Source: Paenibacillus phoenicis
Lineage (GTDB): Bacteria; Bacillota; Bacilli; Paenibacillales; Paenibacillaceae
Assembly: GCF_034718895.1 (NCBI RefSeq)
Contig: NZ_JAYERP010000001.1
Span: 1,798,001-1,862,000 of the forward strand
Direction: 5' to 3'
Length of the DNA: 64,000 nt
Below the pieces are notes generated by a model. It was given only the letters and a program-made list of their open reading frames with translations, had not been told where the DNA came from and did not search any database. Of the stretch, positions 16,711 through 25,764 are shown piece after piece. The first letter of the stretch is position 1, and each line of letters starts with the position of its first letter. The position numbers and the translations under genes are program-made.

Positions 16711-17223
16711 TTATGACCGTTCGTGACCATGGCTGCGCAGCAACCGGTTCACCGTCTCTCGCCGTACGCCGATCAGCTGTCCGATCTCTTCTTGAGTCAA
16801 ATAATCGGTCAAAGGTACGCCATGAGCATGCTGTCCCAGCCATTTCGTCAGCAGCTCCAGCCGTTCGGCCGGCGTCCCAATCGTCAAATGGTCAAGCCTC
16901 TCCTGCATGAACCGAACCTTCTCCTGCAGCAGCTGCGCGACCTCCAGCGGCTTCTTCGGATCCTCCTGAAGCTCGCGATACCATACCTGCGCAGGGATCG
17001 CTTCAACCTCGCTGCGCATGAGAGCGATCGCCGTCCCGTGCACCTCTTTCGGGGTAATCAAGGAATGATGCGGTACCGTTTCCCCCGGGTACAAAATATT
17101 AAACAAAACCATGTTCCCGTTCGGGTGCAGACGCGTTACCTTAAACAGCCCGCTCTTAATATGGTATAGAAAAGAACCATCGTCCCCTTGACGGAACAAG
17201 ATTTCGCCTTTATGCAGGATCAT
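16711..17223 (-). CDS. Crp/Fnr-family regulator without Fe-S cysteines
   Basis: A 170-residue regulator: short cNMP-like barrel (about 1-95), dimer helix and a winged HTH (LTQEEIGQLIGVRRETVNRLLRSHG). The recognition helix carries RETVNR, nearly the RESVNR of the Fnr protein at the window start, so it may read the same TGTGA half-sites. There is no Cys cluster, so an oxygen-sensing role like Fnr is not supported; the effector is unknown. I use the ATG at 17223 because GGAGAG precedes it; the upstream in-frame extension would cross the promoter region and lacks family similarity. Confidence 0.82.
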   Translation of the reverse strand: MILHKGEILFRQGDDGSFLYHIKSGLFKVTRLHPNGNMVLFNILYPGETVPHHSLITPKEVHGTAIALMRSEVEAIPAQVWYRELQEDPKKPLEVAQLLQEKVRFMQERLDHLTIGTPAERLELLTKWLGQHAHGVPLTDYLTQEEIGQLIGVRRETVNRLLRSHGHERS

Positions 17224-17332
17224 GCCAATCTCTCCATTTCCACAACTGCCAATTAACTTTATTATAGCAAAAACAGAGAAGACTGTCCTAACCAAGATCA
17301 AAACAAAGGCTGCCCCGTCTATATCTTCCGTA

Positions 17333-18259
17333 TTACGGCCCGCGGAGTTTACGATGCCAAGCCTCGTAGCTGTGAACGGCAATCCCGGCAAACGAGCCGT
17401 GCCTTTTTCCCAGCTCCTCCAACCTTTTCATCTCCCGGTCTAGCGAAGCAAGCGGCTGATCATGGAAGGAAACGCCGGGCCCTTCCCGGCTCTCGCCCAG
17501 CTCGACGCCCACCCAGACCCGTTTCTTTTGCCGATCCGCTTCATTCAGCGTACGCTGCGAGATTTCATAGATGCGACCTGCGGCATCCCGGTAGGCCATA
17601 ATTGCCAAATAATCGAACTGATCTACCATCCAATCGCCCAGCGGCAGCTGCAAGGCCCCGCTCGGGTGGTCGATCCGATCCAGCCAGAACGGAACGGCCG
17701 CACCGATCGCAAGATCGTTATATCTCGCCTCTTCGGTCCAGACGCGGACGCCCTCCATCCACTGCTCTACCACGGCTTCTTGATCCTTCTGCCATCGGTC
17801 CAGCAGGTAGGGCTCAACGTCCAGTTGGACGCCGGCAAACCGCTCCTCCGGCTTCCCTTCCCGGTTGAAGTCGATCACCCATTTCAGAAACGCCTCGGCT
17901 TCATCCCGGTGCTCCCGCAGCGCCCACTCCGGATGACCGCTTAAGGCATGCACCTGGATGCCTGCTTGGGCGGCAGCACGGATGAAGCTGCGGTAACTGT
18001 CCTGCTCCACCCCGCTGCCAATTTGCAAGAAGATCGTGTCCACACCCTGCCCGCGGACAAAGTTCAGCAGCTCACCCGGTTGCTGTTCGATAACCTTCGT
18101 CTCCCAAATCCAGGTCGCCTTCGCATGTGAACCCGATGGCCGGATAAAGGCCAATAACATAAGCAAAGCCATCAACAGCATCCCGCCAAGCGCAAGCAGG
18201 GCCGGCCGCTTGCTTCCCGACAACGCCCGAAGGCGGACGAAGATCGGTTTTTTGAGCAT
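17333..18259 (-). CDS. Membrane-anchored TIM-barrel protein of the exopolysaccharide cluster
   Basis: A 308-residue protein with one N-terminal membrane segment (about 20-42) and an extracellular domain resembling a glycoside-hydrolase-type TIM barrel. Repeating strand-like segments (DTIFLQIGSG, GVQLDVEPYLL, DYLAIMAYRD, VWVGVELGE, GIAVHSYEAW) and LDVEP, with its Asp and Glu, look like the catalytic strand of such folds. No family can be named with confidence. It is the last gene of the polysaccharide operon, 15 bases after the UDP-sugar dehydrogenase, suggesting a role in trimming or anchoring the polymer. Confidence 0.55.
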   Translation of the reverse strand: MLKKPIFVRLRALSGSKRPALLALGGMLLMALLMLLAFIRPSGSHAKATWIWETKVIEQQPGELLNFVRGQGVDTIFLQIGSGVEQDSYRSFIRAAAQAGIQVHALSGHPEWALREHRDEAEAFLKWVIDFNREGKPEERFAGVQLDVEPYLLDRWQKDQEAVVEQWMEGVRVWTEEARYNDLAIGAAVPFWLDRIDHPSGALQLPLGDWMVDQFDYLAIMAYRDAAGRIYEISQRTLNEADRQKKRVWVGVELGESREGPGVSFHDQPLASLDREMKRLEELGKRHGSFAGIAVHSYEAWHRKLRGP

Positions 18260-18273
18260 CAATCCTCGTATCC

Positions 18274-19638
18274 TTAACCTACGATCAGCGCTGGGGACTC
18301 TTCCTTGATATGCGCAACGGAGTGGCCGATCTTATACACATGCGGCAGCGGATAATCGCGGAACGCATTGCGCGTATCCACGATCGGCACGCCGAGGTGA
18401 GCGATTCCTTCATAATCGAAGTTGCTGTGATTCGTCACCAAGACGATGCAGTCGTAGGCTTTGAATTTATCGAGATCGTATTCGACGCTGTGCACCACGC
18501 CGCCGGATTTTTCACGGAAGCTTGTCGCATACGGGTCGTAATAGTCCACCTTGGCGCCGCTGTCCTTAAACAGCTCGTACACGGACAATCCCGGCGATTC
18601 GCGCAGGTCGGCGATATCGGGCTTGTACGCCATGCCAAGGATCAAGATGCGGGATTTCTTAATCGATTTGGCGTATTCGTTCATGATTTTGGACGTTTTA
18701 TTCACGACATAATAAGGCATGTTGTCGTTGGTCGACTGCGCCAGCTCGATGAATTGGCTGTAGAACCGGAAGCCCTTCGCTTTCCAGCTCAGGTACATCG
18801 GATCCAGCGGGATGCAGTGGCCGCCGATGCCTGGTCCCGGATAGAACGGCATAAAGCCGAACGGCTTGGTCTTCGCCGCGTCGATGACTTCCCAAATGTC
18901 GATGCCCATGCGATCGCACATCATGGCCATTTCATTCACAAAAGCGATATTCACGCTGCGGAACGTGTTCTCCAGCAGCTTGGACATTTCCGCCACTTTA
19001 GGCGAGGACACAGGAACAACCGTTTGGACATATTGGGAATACAGTGCCGTCCCCAAATCCAAGCAAGCCTTGGTGGTTCCTCCGATGACTTTCGGCGTGT
19101 TGTAGGTATTAAATTTCGGATTGGACGGATCGACCCGCTCCGGCGAGAAGCAGAGGAAGAAGTCCTCGCCAACCGTATAGTCCAGCTTCTCCAGCTCGCG
19201 CTGAATCAGCTCTTCCGTCGTCCCCGGATAAGTTGTGCTTTCCAGCGTAATCAGCATGCCTTTTTTCATATACCGCTTCAACTGATCCACCACGGTGACG
19301 ATATAGGAGGTATCGGGATCCTGATTTTCACTCAGCGGCGTCGGCACGCAGATGCTGACTGCGTTAATCTCGGACAATACCGCGTAATCCGTGGTTGCCT
19401 GGAATCGCCCTGTGGCCATCACTTCGGCCAGAGTTTCGGACGGGATATCGTGAATATACGATTCCCCGCGGTGGATTTTCTCGATTTTCGCTGTATCCAG
19501 ATCGATGCCCACCACCCGGAATCCTTGCTTCACCATTTCCACGGCCAGCGGCAAGCCGACATAACCTAAACCCACTACGCCCAGTACGGCGGTCTTCGAT
19601 TCAATCGCATTCATCAGCTTCTGGTAATGATTGTTCAC
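18274..19638 (-). CDS. UDP-sugar 6-dehydrogenase (WecC/WbpA/TuaD-like)
   Basis: A 454-residue nucleotide-sugar dehydrogenase that oxidises a UDP-hexose or UDP-HexNAc to the uronic acid. The NAD fold starts with GVVGLGYVGLPLA; the central and catalytic part has ESTTYPGTTEE, LLENTFRSVNIAFVNE and GIGGHCIPLDP, where the Cys is the active thiol. The GGHCIPLDP form is closer to UDP-N-acetyl-hexosamine dehydrogenases (WbpA/WecC) than to UDP-glucose dehydrogenase, but substrate is not certain. GTG start behind GGAGGTAG. It should supply a uronate precursor for the GT2 synthase in the same operon. Confidence 0.85.
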   Translation of the reverse strand: MNNHYQKLMNAIESKTAVLGVVGLGYVGLPLAVEMVKQGFRVVGIDLDTAKIEKIHRGESYIHDIPSETLAEVMATGRFQATTDYAVLSEINAVSICVPTPLSENQDPDTSYIVTVVDQLKRYMKKGMLITLESTTYPGTTEELIQRELEKLDYTVGEDFFLCFSPERVDPSNPKFNTYNTPKVIGGTTKACLDLGTALYSQYVQTVVPVSSPKVAEMSKLLENTFRSVNIAFVNEMAMMCDRMGIDIWEVIDAAKTKPFGFMPFYPGPGIGGHCIPLDPMYLSWKAKGFRFYSQFIELAQSTNDNMPYYVVNKTSKIMNEYAKSIKKSRILILGMAYKPDIADLRESPGLSVYELFKDSGAKVDYYDPYATSFREKSGGVVHSVEYDLDKFKAYDCIVLVTNHSNFDYEGIAHLGVPIVDTRNAFRDYPLPHVYKIGHSVAHIKEESPALIVG

Positions 19639-19680
19639 AGGTTTCTACCTCCATTATGTTCTCTATATTGGAATCAGGTG

Positions 19681-20493
19681 TTATTGGATGCAACGGCGAA
19701 TCCGCGCGTCGAGTTCAACCGGGGAGAACGGCTTGGTGATATAATCGTCTACCCCGTTTTGGAAGCATAAGCTGATCGTTTTCTCGACCCGCTGCTCCGT
19801 AAGCACAACGATTTTAGGCATTTGCTCGTTGCCGACTTTCTGAATTTGATGGATATACGGCAGTCCATCGATACCGTACAGATTCAGCTCCGTCAGCACC
19901 AGATCCGGTTTCCAATCGGCGATCAAGTCCAGGGCGGTTAAGCCGTTATCGGCTGTCATCGTTTCATAGCCCTGCATATTCAGCCGGATTTGAAGGAATT
20001 CGCGTACCGCCGGATCTCCTTCGACGATGAGAATTCGGCTTTTGACGAGCAGCATATCGGCCTTGGTAAAAATATAAATATCATCGGAGTAGTTCTGCTT
20101 GGCTTTTTCCTCGATTTGACTCAGCACCTGCGGGGTAATCGCTGCCCGCGAAGTGAAGCTGGCCAGCGCCATCCGCGGACGATAGTCGGCAATGCGCTCC
20201 TGCAGCTGCTGCTTCAGGCGCAAGCCTTGATAGTGAACGGCATCCAGCGTCAGGCCTGGCAGCAGCACCGCCACGCTTCCTGGCTCATCCCCGCTCCATA
20301 CATCAAACTGAAGTCCAGGTTCAGACTCCAAAATTCCCCGCACCTGGGATGCCACGTAAAAGGGGCCGCCTGCGGAATAAATGAATAACACCCCGTTCAC
20401 CTCGCTGGCTGTTTCCCTCACGCGTTGCCCCATGCCGGCGTATAAGCCGGATTGTTCCGTTTGGTTATGCAGTGCTGTCAGGTTTGACATCAT
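19681..20493 (-). CDS. Degenerate GGDEF plus pseudo-receiver protein
   Basis: A 270-residue cytoplasmic protein with two degenerate signalling domains. Residues 30-145 look like a decayed nucleotide-cyclase (GGDEF) fold: SGDEP in place of GGDEF followed by AVLLPG and LRLKQQL, so cyclase activity is unlikely but c-di-GMP binding is possible. Residues 153-268 are a response-regulator receiver in which the phospho-acceptor Asp is Glu202 (LTELNL) and the acidic pair reads E158-G159; the conserved Lys254 (ITKPFSP) remains. It lies between the GT2 synthase and the dehydrogenase, so a regulatory role in polymer production is likely, comparable in logic to YdaK of the Bacillus yda operon. Confidence 0.7.
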   Translation of the reverse strand: MMSNLTALHNQTEQSGLYAGMGQRVRETASEVNGVLFIYSAGGPFYVASQVRGILESEPGLQFDVWSGDEPGSVAVLLPGLTLDAVHYQGLRLKQQLQERIADYRPRMALASFTSRAAITPQVLSQIEEKAKQNYSDDIYIFTKADMLLVKSRILIVEGDPAVREFLQIRLNMQGYETMTADNGLTALDLIADWKPDLVLTELNLYGIDGLPYIHQIQKVGNEQMPKIVVLTEQRVEKTISLCFQNGVDDYITKPFSPVELDARIRRCIQ

Positions 20494-20623
20494 TCATTCC
20501 CGCCTTTCTTCTTCCGTAAGTTTATCCTTAAGTTTGGTTACTTCTTGGATCCAAGCCTTCCTTTGCCCTATCATCTCCTTTCCGGCAACCGCCGCAAAGC
20601 GGGGGAGGGGAGCTCCCTGATCA

Positions 20624-22072
20624 CTAGGCTGACTTGGCCGGCTTGGCCGCTTTGGCAGCCGAATCTCCCTTGTCCTGCCAGCTTTGACGGGTCATCGTCC
20701 CCCAGGAGTTGTTATTGCGCATAAACTGGATATGTCCCTGGATGCGCCACAATCCCCCGAGCTGCGCGTAACCGAAAAACTTTAGCGCCGAGAACAACAA
20801 CAGCTTGCACAAATCCGACAGCTTGTCGAATCGTTTGAACGCCAGTTCCTCCAGTAAGAGCGCCCCGATACTGAGCACGTAACCGCTGAGGAAGTTGATC
20901 AGCCAGAAGATCGCAAGAATCCGCCAGTGCGTCATGTCCATCAGCGTGTACCCAATCAGGGCGAGCAGCCCCGTGATTTTAAAATAAGGGTTCAGCGCTT
21001 CAAAAATAATGTTGTACGGCATCGTCAGAAGCCCCATCACCTTGTATCTCGGATTAAAGGCCATGTCGTAGTTCTCGATCATGTTCTTCAGGTTCCCGCG
21101 GCCCCAACGCTTGCGCTGGTTCGACAGAATCCGGTACGTGTCCGGCGCCTGCGTCCAGCACACCGCCTCCGGACAGAACGCGATGCGGTACTTCAGCTTG
21201 TTCTCCAGCATGTAGCGATGAAGCTTGATGATGATGTTCATATCCTCGCCGGGATACCCGCCGCGATAACCGCCGACGGCAATAACGTAATCCTTGCGGA
21301 ACAGGCCAAACGCTCCCGAGACGATGATCAGCCCATTGATGGAGCTCCAGCCGATCCGGCCGCCGAGGAACGCCTTCAAGTATTCCGTGGCCTGGAACAT
21401 CGGCCAGATTTTGCGAGGCAGCGAAACCTCTTTCACTGCCCCGTTCTCAATCACGCAGCCGTTGGCAATCCGCACGTCGCCGCCGATGGCCACCGTTTCC
21501 TCCGGATTTTCCATATACATCCGGGCCATCCGGATCAACGCGTCCTTCTCCAGCAACGAGTCGGCATCAATCGAAGAAATGAGCGGATAATGCGCCAGGT
21601 TGATGCCGGCATTCAGCGAATCGGCTTTACCGCCGTTCGGTTTGTCGATGACGTACAGATGCGGGTACTTCGGATTGTGGTACACCGCCGTAATCGGTTG
21701 GCAGTCGATCGTGTGACGAACGTCTGGATTCGGGAGCGGCATCAGCTCAAATTCTTCCCGCAGCACGCCCAGCGTGTTATCCTTCGACCCGTCGTTAATG
21801 ACGATGACCTCATAGGTCGGATAATTGAGGGTCAGCAGGCATTTCACATTCTCGATGACCGTGAGCTCCTCGTTAAAGGCTGGCACCAGCAGCGAGACCG
21901 GCGGTACCAGCTCGGAGCCGGACAGCGTGTTGTATTTCGAATAGGCCGCCCGGCGGAAGATCGTCAGAATTTGGCGGAACGAGAACGTCATAATCGAAAA
22001 ATAAATCAAGTTAACCGACATGACGTAATACGTCGCAAACAGACCATAAATCAGCAAAATATCTCTAAGCAG
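20624..22072 (-). CDS. Processive family 2 glycosyltransferase (polysaccharide synthase)
   Basis: A membrane synthase of about 482 residues related to hyaluronan/PgaC-type enzymes. Landmarks are VIVINDGSKDNT (nucleotide site), SSIDADSLL (DxD), GYPGEDMNI (catalytic Asp) and QRKRWGRGN (QxxRW), with membrane helices before and after the catalytic domain. An ATG at 22102 overlaps the previous gene by 38 bases and lacks a good ribosome site, whereas AGGAGG lies seven bases before an in-frame CTG at 22072; I place the start there, with moderate certainty. The product polymer is unknown; the neighbouring uronate-forming dehydrogenase suggests an acidic polysaccharide. Confidence 0.86.
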   Translation of the reverse strand: MLRDILLIYGLFATYYVMSVNLIYFSIMTFSFRQILTIFRRAAYSKYNTLSGSELVPPVSLLVPAFNEELTVIENVKCLLTLNYPTYEVIVINDGSKDNTLGVLREEFELMPLPNPDVRHTIDCQPITAVYHNPKYPHLYVIDKPNGGKADSLNAGINLAHYPLISSIDADSLLEKDALIRMARMYMENPEETVAIGGDVRIANGCVIENGAVKEVSLPRKIWPMFQATEYLKAFLGGRIGWSSINGLIIVSGAFGLFRKDYVIAVGGYRGGYPGEDMNIIIKLHRYMLENKLKYRIAFCPEAVCWTQAPDTYRILSNQRKRWGRGNLKNMIENYDMAFNPRYKVMGLLTMPYNIIFEALNPYFKITGLLALIGYTLMDMTHWRILAIFWLINFLSGYVLSIGALLLEELAFKRFDKLSDLCKLLLFSALKFFGYAQLGGLWRIQGHIQFMRNNNSWGTMTRQSWQDKGDSAAKAAKPAKSA

Positions 22073-22820
22073 TGGTCTCCCTCCTCTCAAGCGCAAACGC
22101 ATAACGCCCCAGCGCCGGGACTTGCCCCGGCATTTCTTGGCCGCGCATCGCAGCCATCGCCACCTTCACCAGATCCGGGTTATCCTCCTTCATCAACTGA
22201 AGCAGAAGCCGGCTGGTGTCCAGCCGCGTCTCCATCAGAATATCAGCGGCGAGATGGTGAATCGGTTTGCCATGACGCAACAGATAGACCAGCATATCTC
22301 TGAGCTGCTGCTCATGCTCCGCGCTCTTGGCAATTGAGCGGGCAATGACGATGCTCAGCGGGCTGTATTTCTGATGCTTCAGCATCGTGAGCAGCCGCGG
22401 CACCGCCTCCACCGCCCGCATCCCGCCAAGCCGGTAGGCGGCGGCGATCCGCCGGCCGTAGAACAAGCTGTCGAGCAGCTTCAGGTCCTGCTGGACAAAG
22501 CCAGCGTTGTAACATAATGCGATCAGCTTCTGCTGCAGATCGCCCTTAAATTGTTCGATCCATTCGGTTACCCGCTGTTGGATCACCCGCCGTTCCAGCT
22601 CAGTCAGCTTGCCCGGCGGCAGCGGAAGCTCCTCAGCATCGCCCAAATGAGCCTGAAGGAACAGGAAATAGTCCTGGTGCTTCTGCAAGTATTCCTTCGT
22701 TTTACGCTGAATGAGCAAATGCCGGATCTTTAAGTAAAACAAGAGCAGTATGCCTATGCCGATCAGCCCCAGGCATACATAAATAAAGGCAATTGCCAGG
22801 CCAAGATGCTGACCCGCCAT
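22065..22820 (-). CDS. Membrane-anchored HEAT-repeat-like protein
   Basis: A 251-residue protein with one N-terminal membrane helix (about 8-32) followed by a basic, coiled region and an all-helical domain with HEAT-like repeats (RMRAVEAVPRLLTMLKH-type units and HHLAADILMETR...LLLQLM). The function is unrecognised; HEAT proteins of this kind often act as scaffolds. It overlaps or abuts the GT2 gene and is therefore probably translated together with it, suggesting a partner subunit of the synthase. The start at 22820 has AGGAGG eight bases away; the ATG two codons upstream is too close to it. Confidence 0.6.
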   Translation of the reverse strand: MAGQHLGLAIAFIYVCLGLIGIGILLLFYLKIRHLLIQRKTKEYLQKHQDYFLFLQAHLGDAEELPLPPGKLTELERRVIQQRVTEWIEQFKGDLQQKLIALCYNAGFVQQDLKLLDSLFYGRRIAAAYRLGGMRAVEAVPRLLTMLKHQKYSPLSIVIARSIAKSAEHEQQLRDMLVYLLRHGKPIHHLAADILMETRLDTSRLLLQLMKEDNPDLVKVAMAAMRGQEMPGQVPALGRYAFALERRETTA

Positions 22821-22846
22821 CTTCATTTCCTCCTCTCGGCGCCTGG

Positions 22847-25078
22847 TTATTCTCCCGTGGTCCTGCGATCTGGCAAGCTGCGGTAGAACGCCTGCAAGGC
22901 GTAATAACCGGACTTAAGCCGCTCGGTGTACTGCACGGTTTCCCATGGCTGCCATACATATTTCGGGAACGTGTCCAAAGAGACATTCTCCCCACTGTCA
23001 CCGCTATCCGTCCCCGATTCACTCCGCTCCCCGATCCAAGGCACGAAGGTGATGCCGTCGGTCTCGGTCGTCGAGAAGGCGAGGTCCTCCTTCAAAGGCC
23101 GGTAGTCGATAACCTGGCGCGAGCTGGGATCAGCGAAGCCCAGCAGCATCCAAGGGATACGCAGTTCTACCTCATTGCCGCTGTACTGCCACGAAGCGAG
23201 AGAGTTGAAATCATCGCTTCCCGTGTCGGTTGTGCCGCGAATCAGCTGCCCAACGGTCATGTCCTGAAACGGATGGGCCGATCGGGTATCCGGAGGTTTC
23301 ATGGTCAAGCTGACCGCCAGCTTCCAAGGTTGAAACTGCACGGTTTGCTCCTCGGTAGGATCGTCCAGCATCCAATAACCGTGCCGCCCGTAGAGACGGC
23401 GGTGGAAATCGTAGCTTGGCGCCACCCGCACTTCGGTCTCCTCATCGCTCCCGATATTTACGATCGCCTCGAGGCCATCGTTTAACCGCAGCCCCGGCAT
23501 CTCCGACACCGGCTGGTTGCCGCCAGGTTGCGTATTCGCACCCAGCCGGATCAACCGCTTAGCAGGGGCGAACGGCTCGCTGAGCCGCAGCCCGACATAA
23601 ACGTAAGCTTCATCGTGCGTTACCTGCAGCCGGTCGATTCCAGCCGCTGGTTGATCCCAGGCTTGGACCTCTCCCTCCGGCAGCGCGTCCCAATCGTCCA
23701 GCTTGCCATCGATGATGAGGTCGTCTTCTTTCCCGGGGCCCATGGCCAACAGGCCAAATTGTTTTTCGTTGGTGAGCACATTCAGCCAAAAGGCGCGCCG
23801 ATCCTCTGGGATCTCAAAGCGCATCGTATTCCACGTCTTCTTAAACCATTCGTCCTGCCACATGAACAAGATCGCGCCGGCATACCCGGTATCGTAAATA
23901 TCCTTCGTCAGGGAGACGTTGATTTCGCCTTGCTCTTGTTCGTTGTGGCCCCCCTGGTTCCGCCCCCCTCGGCCGAGGTGGGAAACGCCCAGCGAAGACG
24001 GGACGCCATATTCGGTAATCATTACCGGGATGTCCTTATAGTAAGCTTTGAGCTCCTGTAAGTAAGCTTTATAGGTGTTGAAATCCCCATTCCCGTCCGG
24101 AATCGTCTCGAGCGTCTTATCCAGATGGAAAAAGTCGGGATAATACGGATACGCATGATAGGCAGCGAAATATCCCGCTTCCCATTTCACCGGCTGAATA
24201 TGGGTTGCATCCACGCTGACCAGATCCTCCTCGAACAGCGGTTCGCCAGGATGCTCCAGCACGTCCGTGGTCACCCAATTCGTAAACGTGATCGGATGCT
24301 CCCACCCGTAAGTTCGCTCCTTCCGGGCCGTGTCGTCCACCAGTTCCGCGAGCCAGCTCTCAAACGGAGTTGCCTCCTCGGTCGCCGCAAAATACTGCCC
24401 TTGATACGGCGTAATACCAGCGTGCTTGCGGTTCGTATTGTCCACCATTTCCGGGTCCCATTCGGTGCCGATATGCCATGCCATGAGATAAGGACCAGCG
24501 TTGGCGGTATATTTGCCGCCCGATGTTCCCGGCTGCTTGGGCACCTTCAAATCGCCGTATACAGCTTTGACCGCTTTTTCAATTTCCTTGTGAAAGGCTT
24601 CCTTGATCCCCGGAATATAAGCGTCCTGCTGCTCGATGAGCTGCTCTTCCGGCGACCAGATCCCTTGAATGAAATAAAGGGGATCCTTCCCTTTGTCCCG
24701 GTTGTATTTGACTAGCGCCTTGTAGAACACCGGGTTGTGCACCGTATAAATGCGAATGACGTTTGCGCCCATATCGTCAATTTGTTGGAACCAGCGCAAG
24801 TAGTCGTCTTCCGTGATCGGAAATTCCCCAGGAAAATGTCCCGGCACCGTCGCCCCCAGGTTGACGCCTTTGACGAACATTTCCTCCCAGCGGCTCTCGC
24901 CGTCATAGGCTAGAAATTTGTCGCCTTCGGTGCGGAACTTCAGCTCGGTTCCGTCCTCTGCCGCATAGCTGTAATGGGGCGGCGGCCAGTTTAATACGAC
25001 CAGCACCACGCAGCCTGCGATCAAGAGGCCTGCCAGAACGAGCCCGATCGCTAATCGTTTTTTCGCTAATGTCGTCAT
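22847..25078 (-). CDS. Membrane-bound glycoside hydrolase-like protein with CBM9-like domain
   Basis: A 743-residue exported protein, first gene of the polysaccharide operon. An N-terminal membrane segment (residues 8-29) is followed by a clan A-like TIM barrel (about 65-430), with GVNLGATVPG, VIRIYTVHN, MAWHIGTEWDPE (probable acid/base Glu) and VMITEYGVPS (probable nucleophile Glu). The C-terminal part (about 455-740) begins LIIDGKLDDWDAL, typical of CBM9/DOMON-like beta sandwiches that bind carbohydrate or cellular surfaces. The likely task is processing of the polymer made by the adjoining synthase. The Asn usually preceding the acid/base Glu in clan A is replaced by Thr. Confidence 0.72.
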   Translation of the reverse strand: MTTLAKKRLAIGLVLAGLLIAGCVVLVVLNWPPPHYSYAAEDGTELKFRTEGDKFLAYDGESRWEEMFVKGVNLGATVPGHFPGEFPITEDDYLRWFQQIDDMGANVIRIYTVHNPVFYKALVKYNRDKGKDPLYFIQGIWSPEEQLIEQQDAYIPGIKEAFHKEIEKAVKAVYGDLKVPKQPGTSGGKYTANAGPYLMAWHIGTEWDPEMVDNTNRKHAGITPYQGQYFAATEEATPFESWLAELVDDTARKERTYGWEHPITFTNWVTTDVLEHPGEPLFEEDLVSVDATHIQPVKWEAGYFAAYHAYPYYPDFFHLDKTLETIPDGNGDFNTYKAYLQELKAYYKDIPVMITEYGVPSSLGVSHLGRGGRNQGGHNEQEQGEINVSLTKDIYDTGYAGAILFMWQDEWFKKTWNTMRFEIPEDRRAFWLNVLTNEKQFGLLAMGPGKEDDLIIDGKLDDWDALPEGEVQAWDQPAAGIDRLQVTHDEAYVYVGLRLSEPFAPAKRLIRLGANTQPGGNQPVSEMPGLRLNDGLEAIVNIGSDEETEVRVAPSYDFHRRLYGRHGYWMLDDPTEEQTVQFQPWKLAVSLTMKPPDTRSAHPFQDMTVGQLIRGTTDTGSDDFNSLASWQYSGNEVELRIPWMLLGFADPSSRQVIDYRPLKEDLAFSTTETDGITFVPWIGERSESGTDSGDSGENVSLDTFPKYVWQPWETVQYTERLKSGYYALQAFYRSLPDRRTTGE

Positions 25079-25764
25079 CGGATTTACCCTTAGTTCACCT
25101 CGCTGTTCTTCTTCTCGTGCACGTTCCGTTTAAGATCGAAGCCCCTGCCGTGCCCGGCCTCTCCTATGAGGCAGCGATCTTACGTACTGCCGCTTTCTAT
25201 GCAGCTATGCAGGTGATGATCCAGTATGGCCGATTCGCACCTCCGCTTCTCAAAATCACTTTTAATCATGAACCAAGCGGACCTGTCGTGTAACTAGGCT
25301 GATGGGAGTGTTTTACAGTTGGGTCTGTTTTCCGGGGGGATACGGATTTTCGGCATACTTGCCCGGTTGGGTCATTTCGTGATAATAGACGTGCAAAATT
25401 CATCTAGGTTTCGCTCAATTTTTACACCCTTTTCCATAATGGTTACAAAATTGATACCAAAGTCTTGTCCGAAAATCGCGTCATTCTGCGGTTTTTCGCG
25501 ATTTGCTTCCGTTACAGCCCATCGCAAAAAAAGCTTCCCAGGTCCCAGCTTGGGACTAGCGTTTTTCCAGCATCCCGGGTGACGCTTTTACGTCATGCCA
25601 TCCTACCTTGGTCGGCGACTTCTTTCCTAAAAAATGATGTTTTCCCGCCCACTTCCATTTCAGAAGCAAGCAAATTGATTTCACCTGGCGTTAACAAAAA
25701 AAGCTCCCGACCTGCCAGCGGCAGATCAGCAGCTTCTTTGGTTTTACCTTGGTTTTGCACAAAT
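25079..25764. other. Long intergenic region without a supported gene
   Basis: This stretch holds the presumed promoter region of the polysaccharide operon, a small perfect hairpin GTCCCA-GCT-TGGGAC (25542-25556) and a terminator near 25.7 kb. Short open frames on the plus strand lack ribosome binding sites and family similarity. No c-di-GMP riboswitch was recognised. Confidence 0.5.
25695..25735 (-). terminator. Terminator downstream of arsM
   Basis: On the minus strand AGCT..GATCTGCC pairs with GGCAGGTC..AGCT and is followed by TTTTTTT, after the YolD remnant and arsM. Confidence 0.65.

Noticed and set aside
18310-19569. Plus-strand open frame of 419 codons opposite the UDP-sugar dehydrogenase
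   Set aside because: Shadow of a conserved gene, with abnormal composition and no family motif.
25069-25293. Plus-strand frame of 74 codons starting opposite the hydrolase gene start
   Set aside because: The middle looks protein-like, but the only ATG is antisense to another start codon and there is no ribosome binding site or known family.
25079-25470. c-di-GMP riboswitch before the exopolysaccharide operon
   Set aside because: A GGGCAA-like stretch is present but the other GEMM core positions and the tetraloop-receptor are not.
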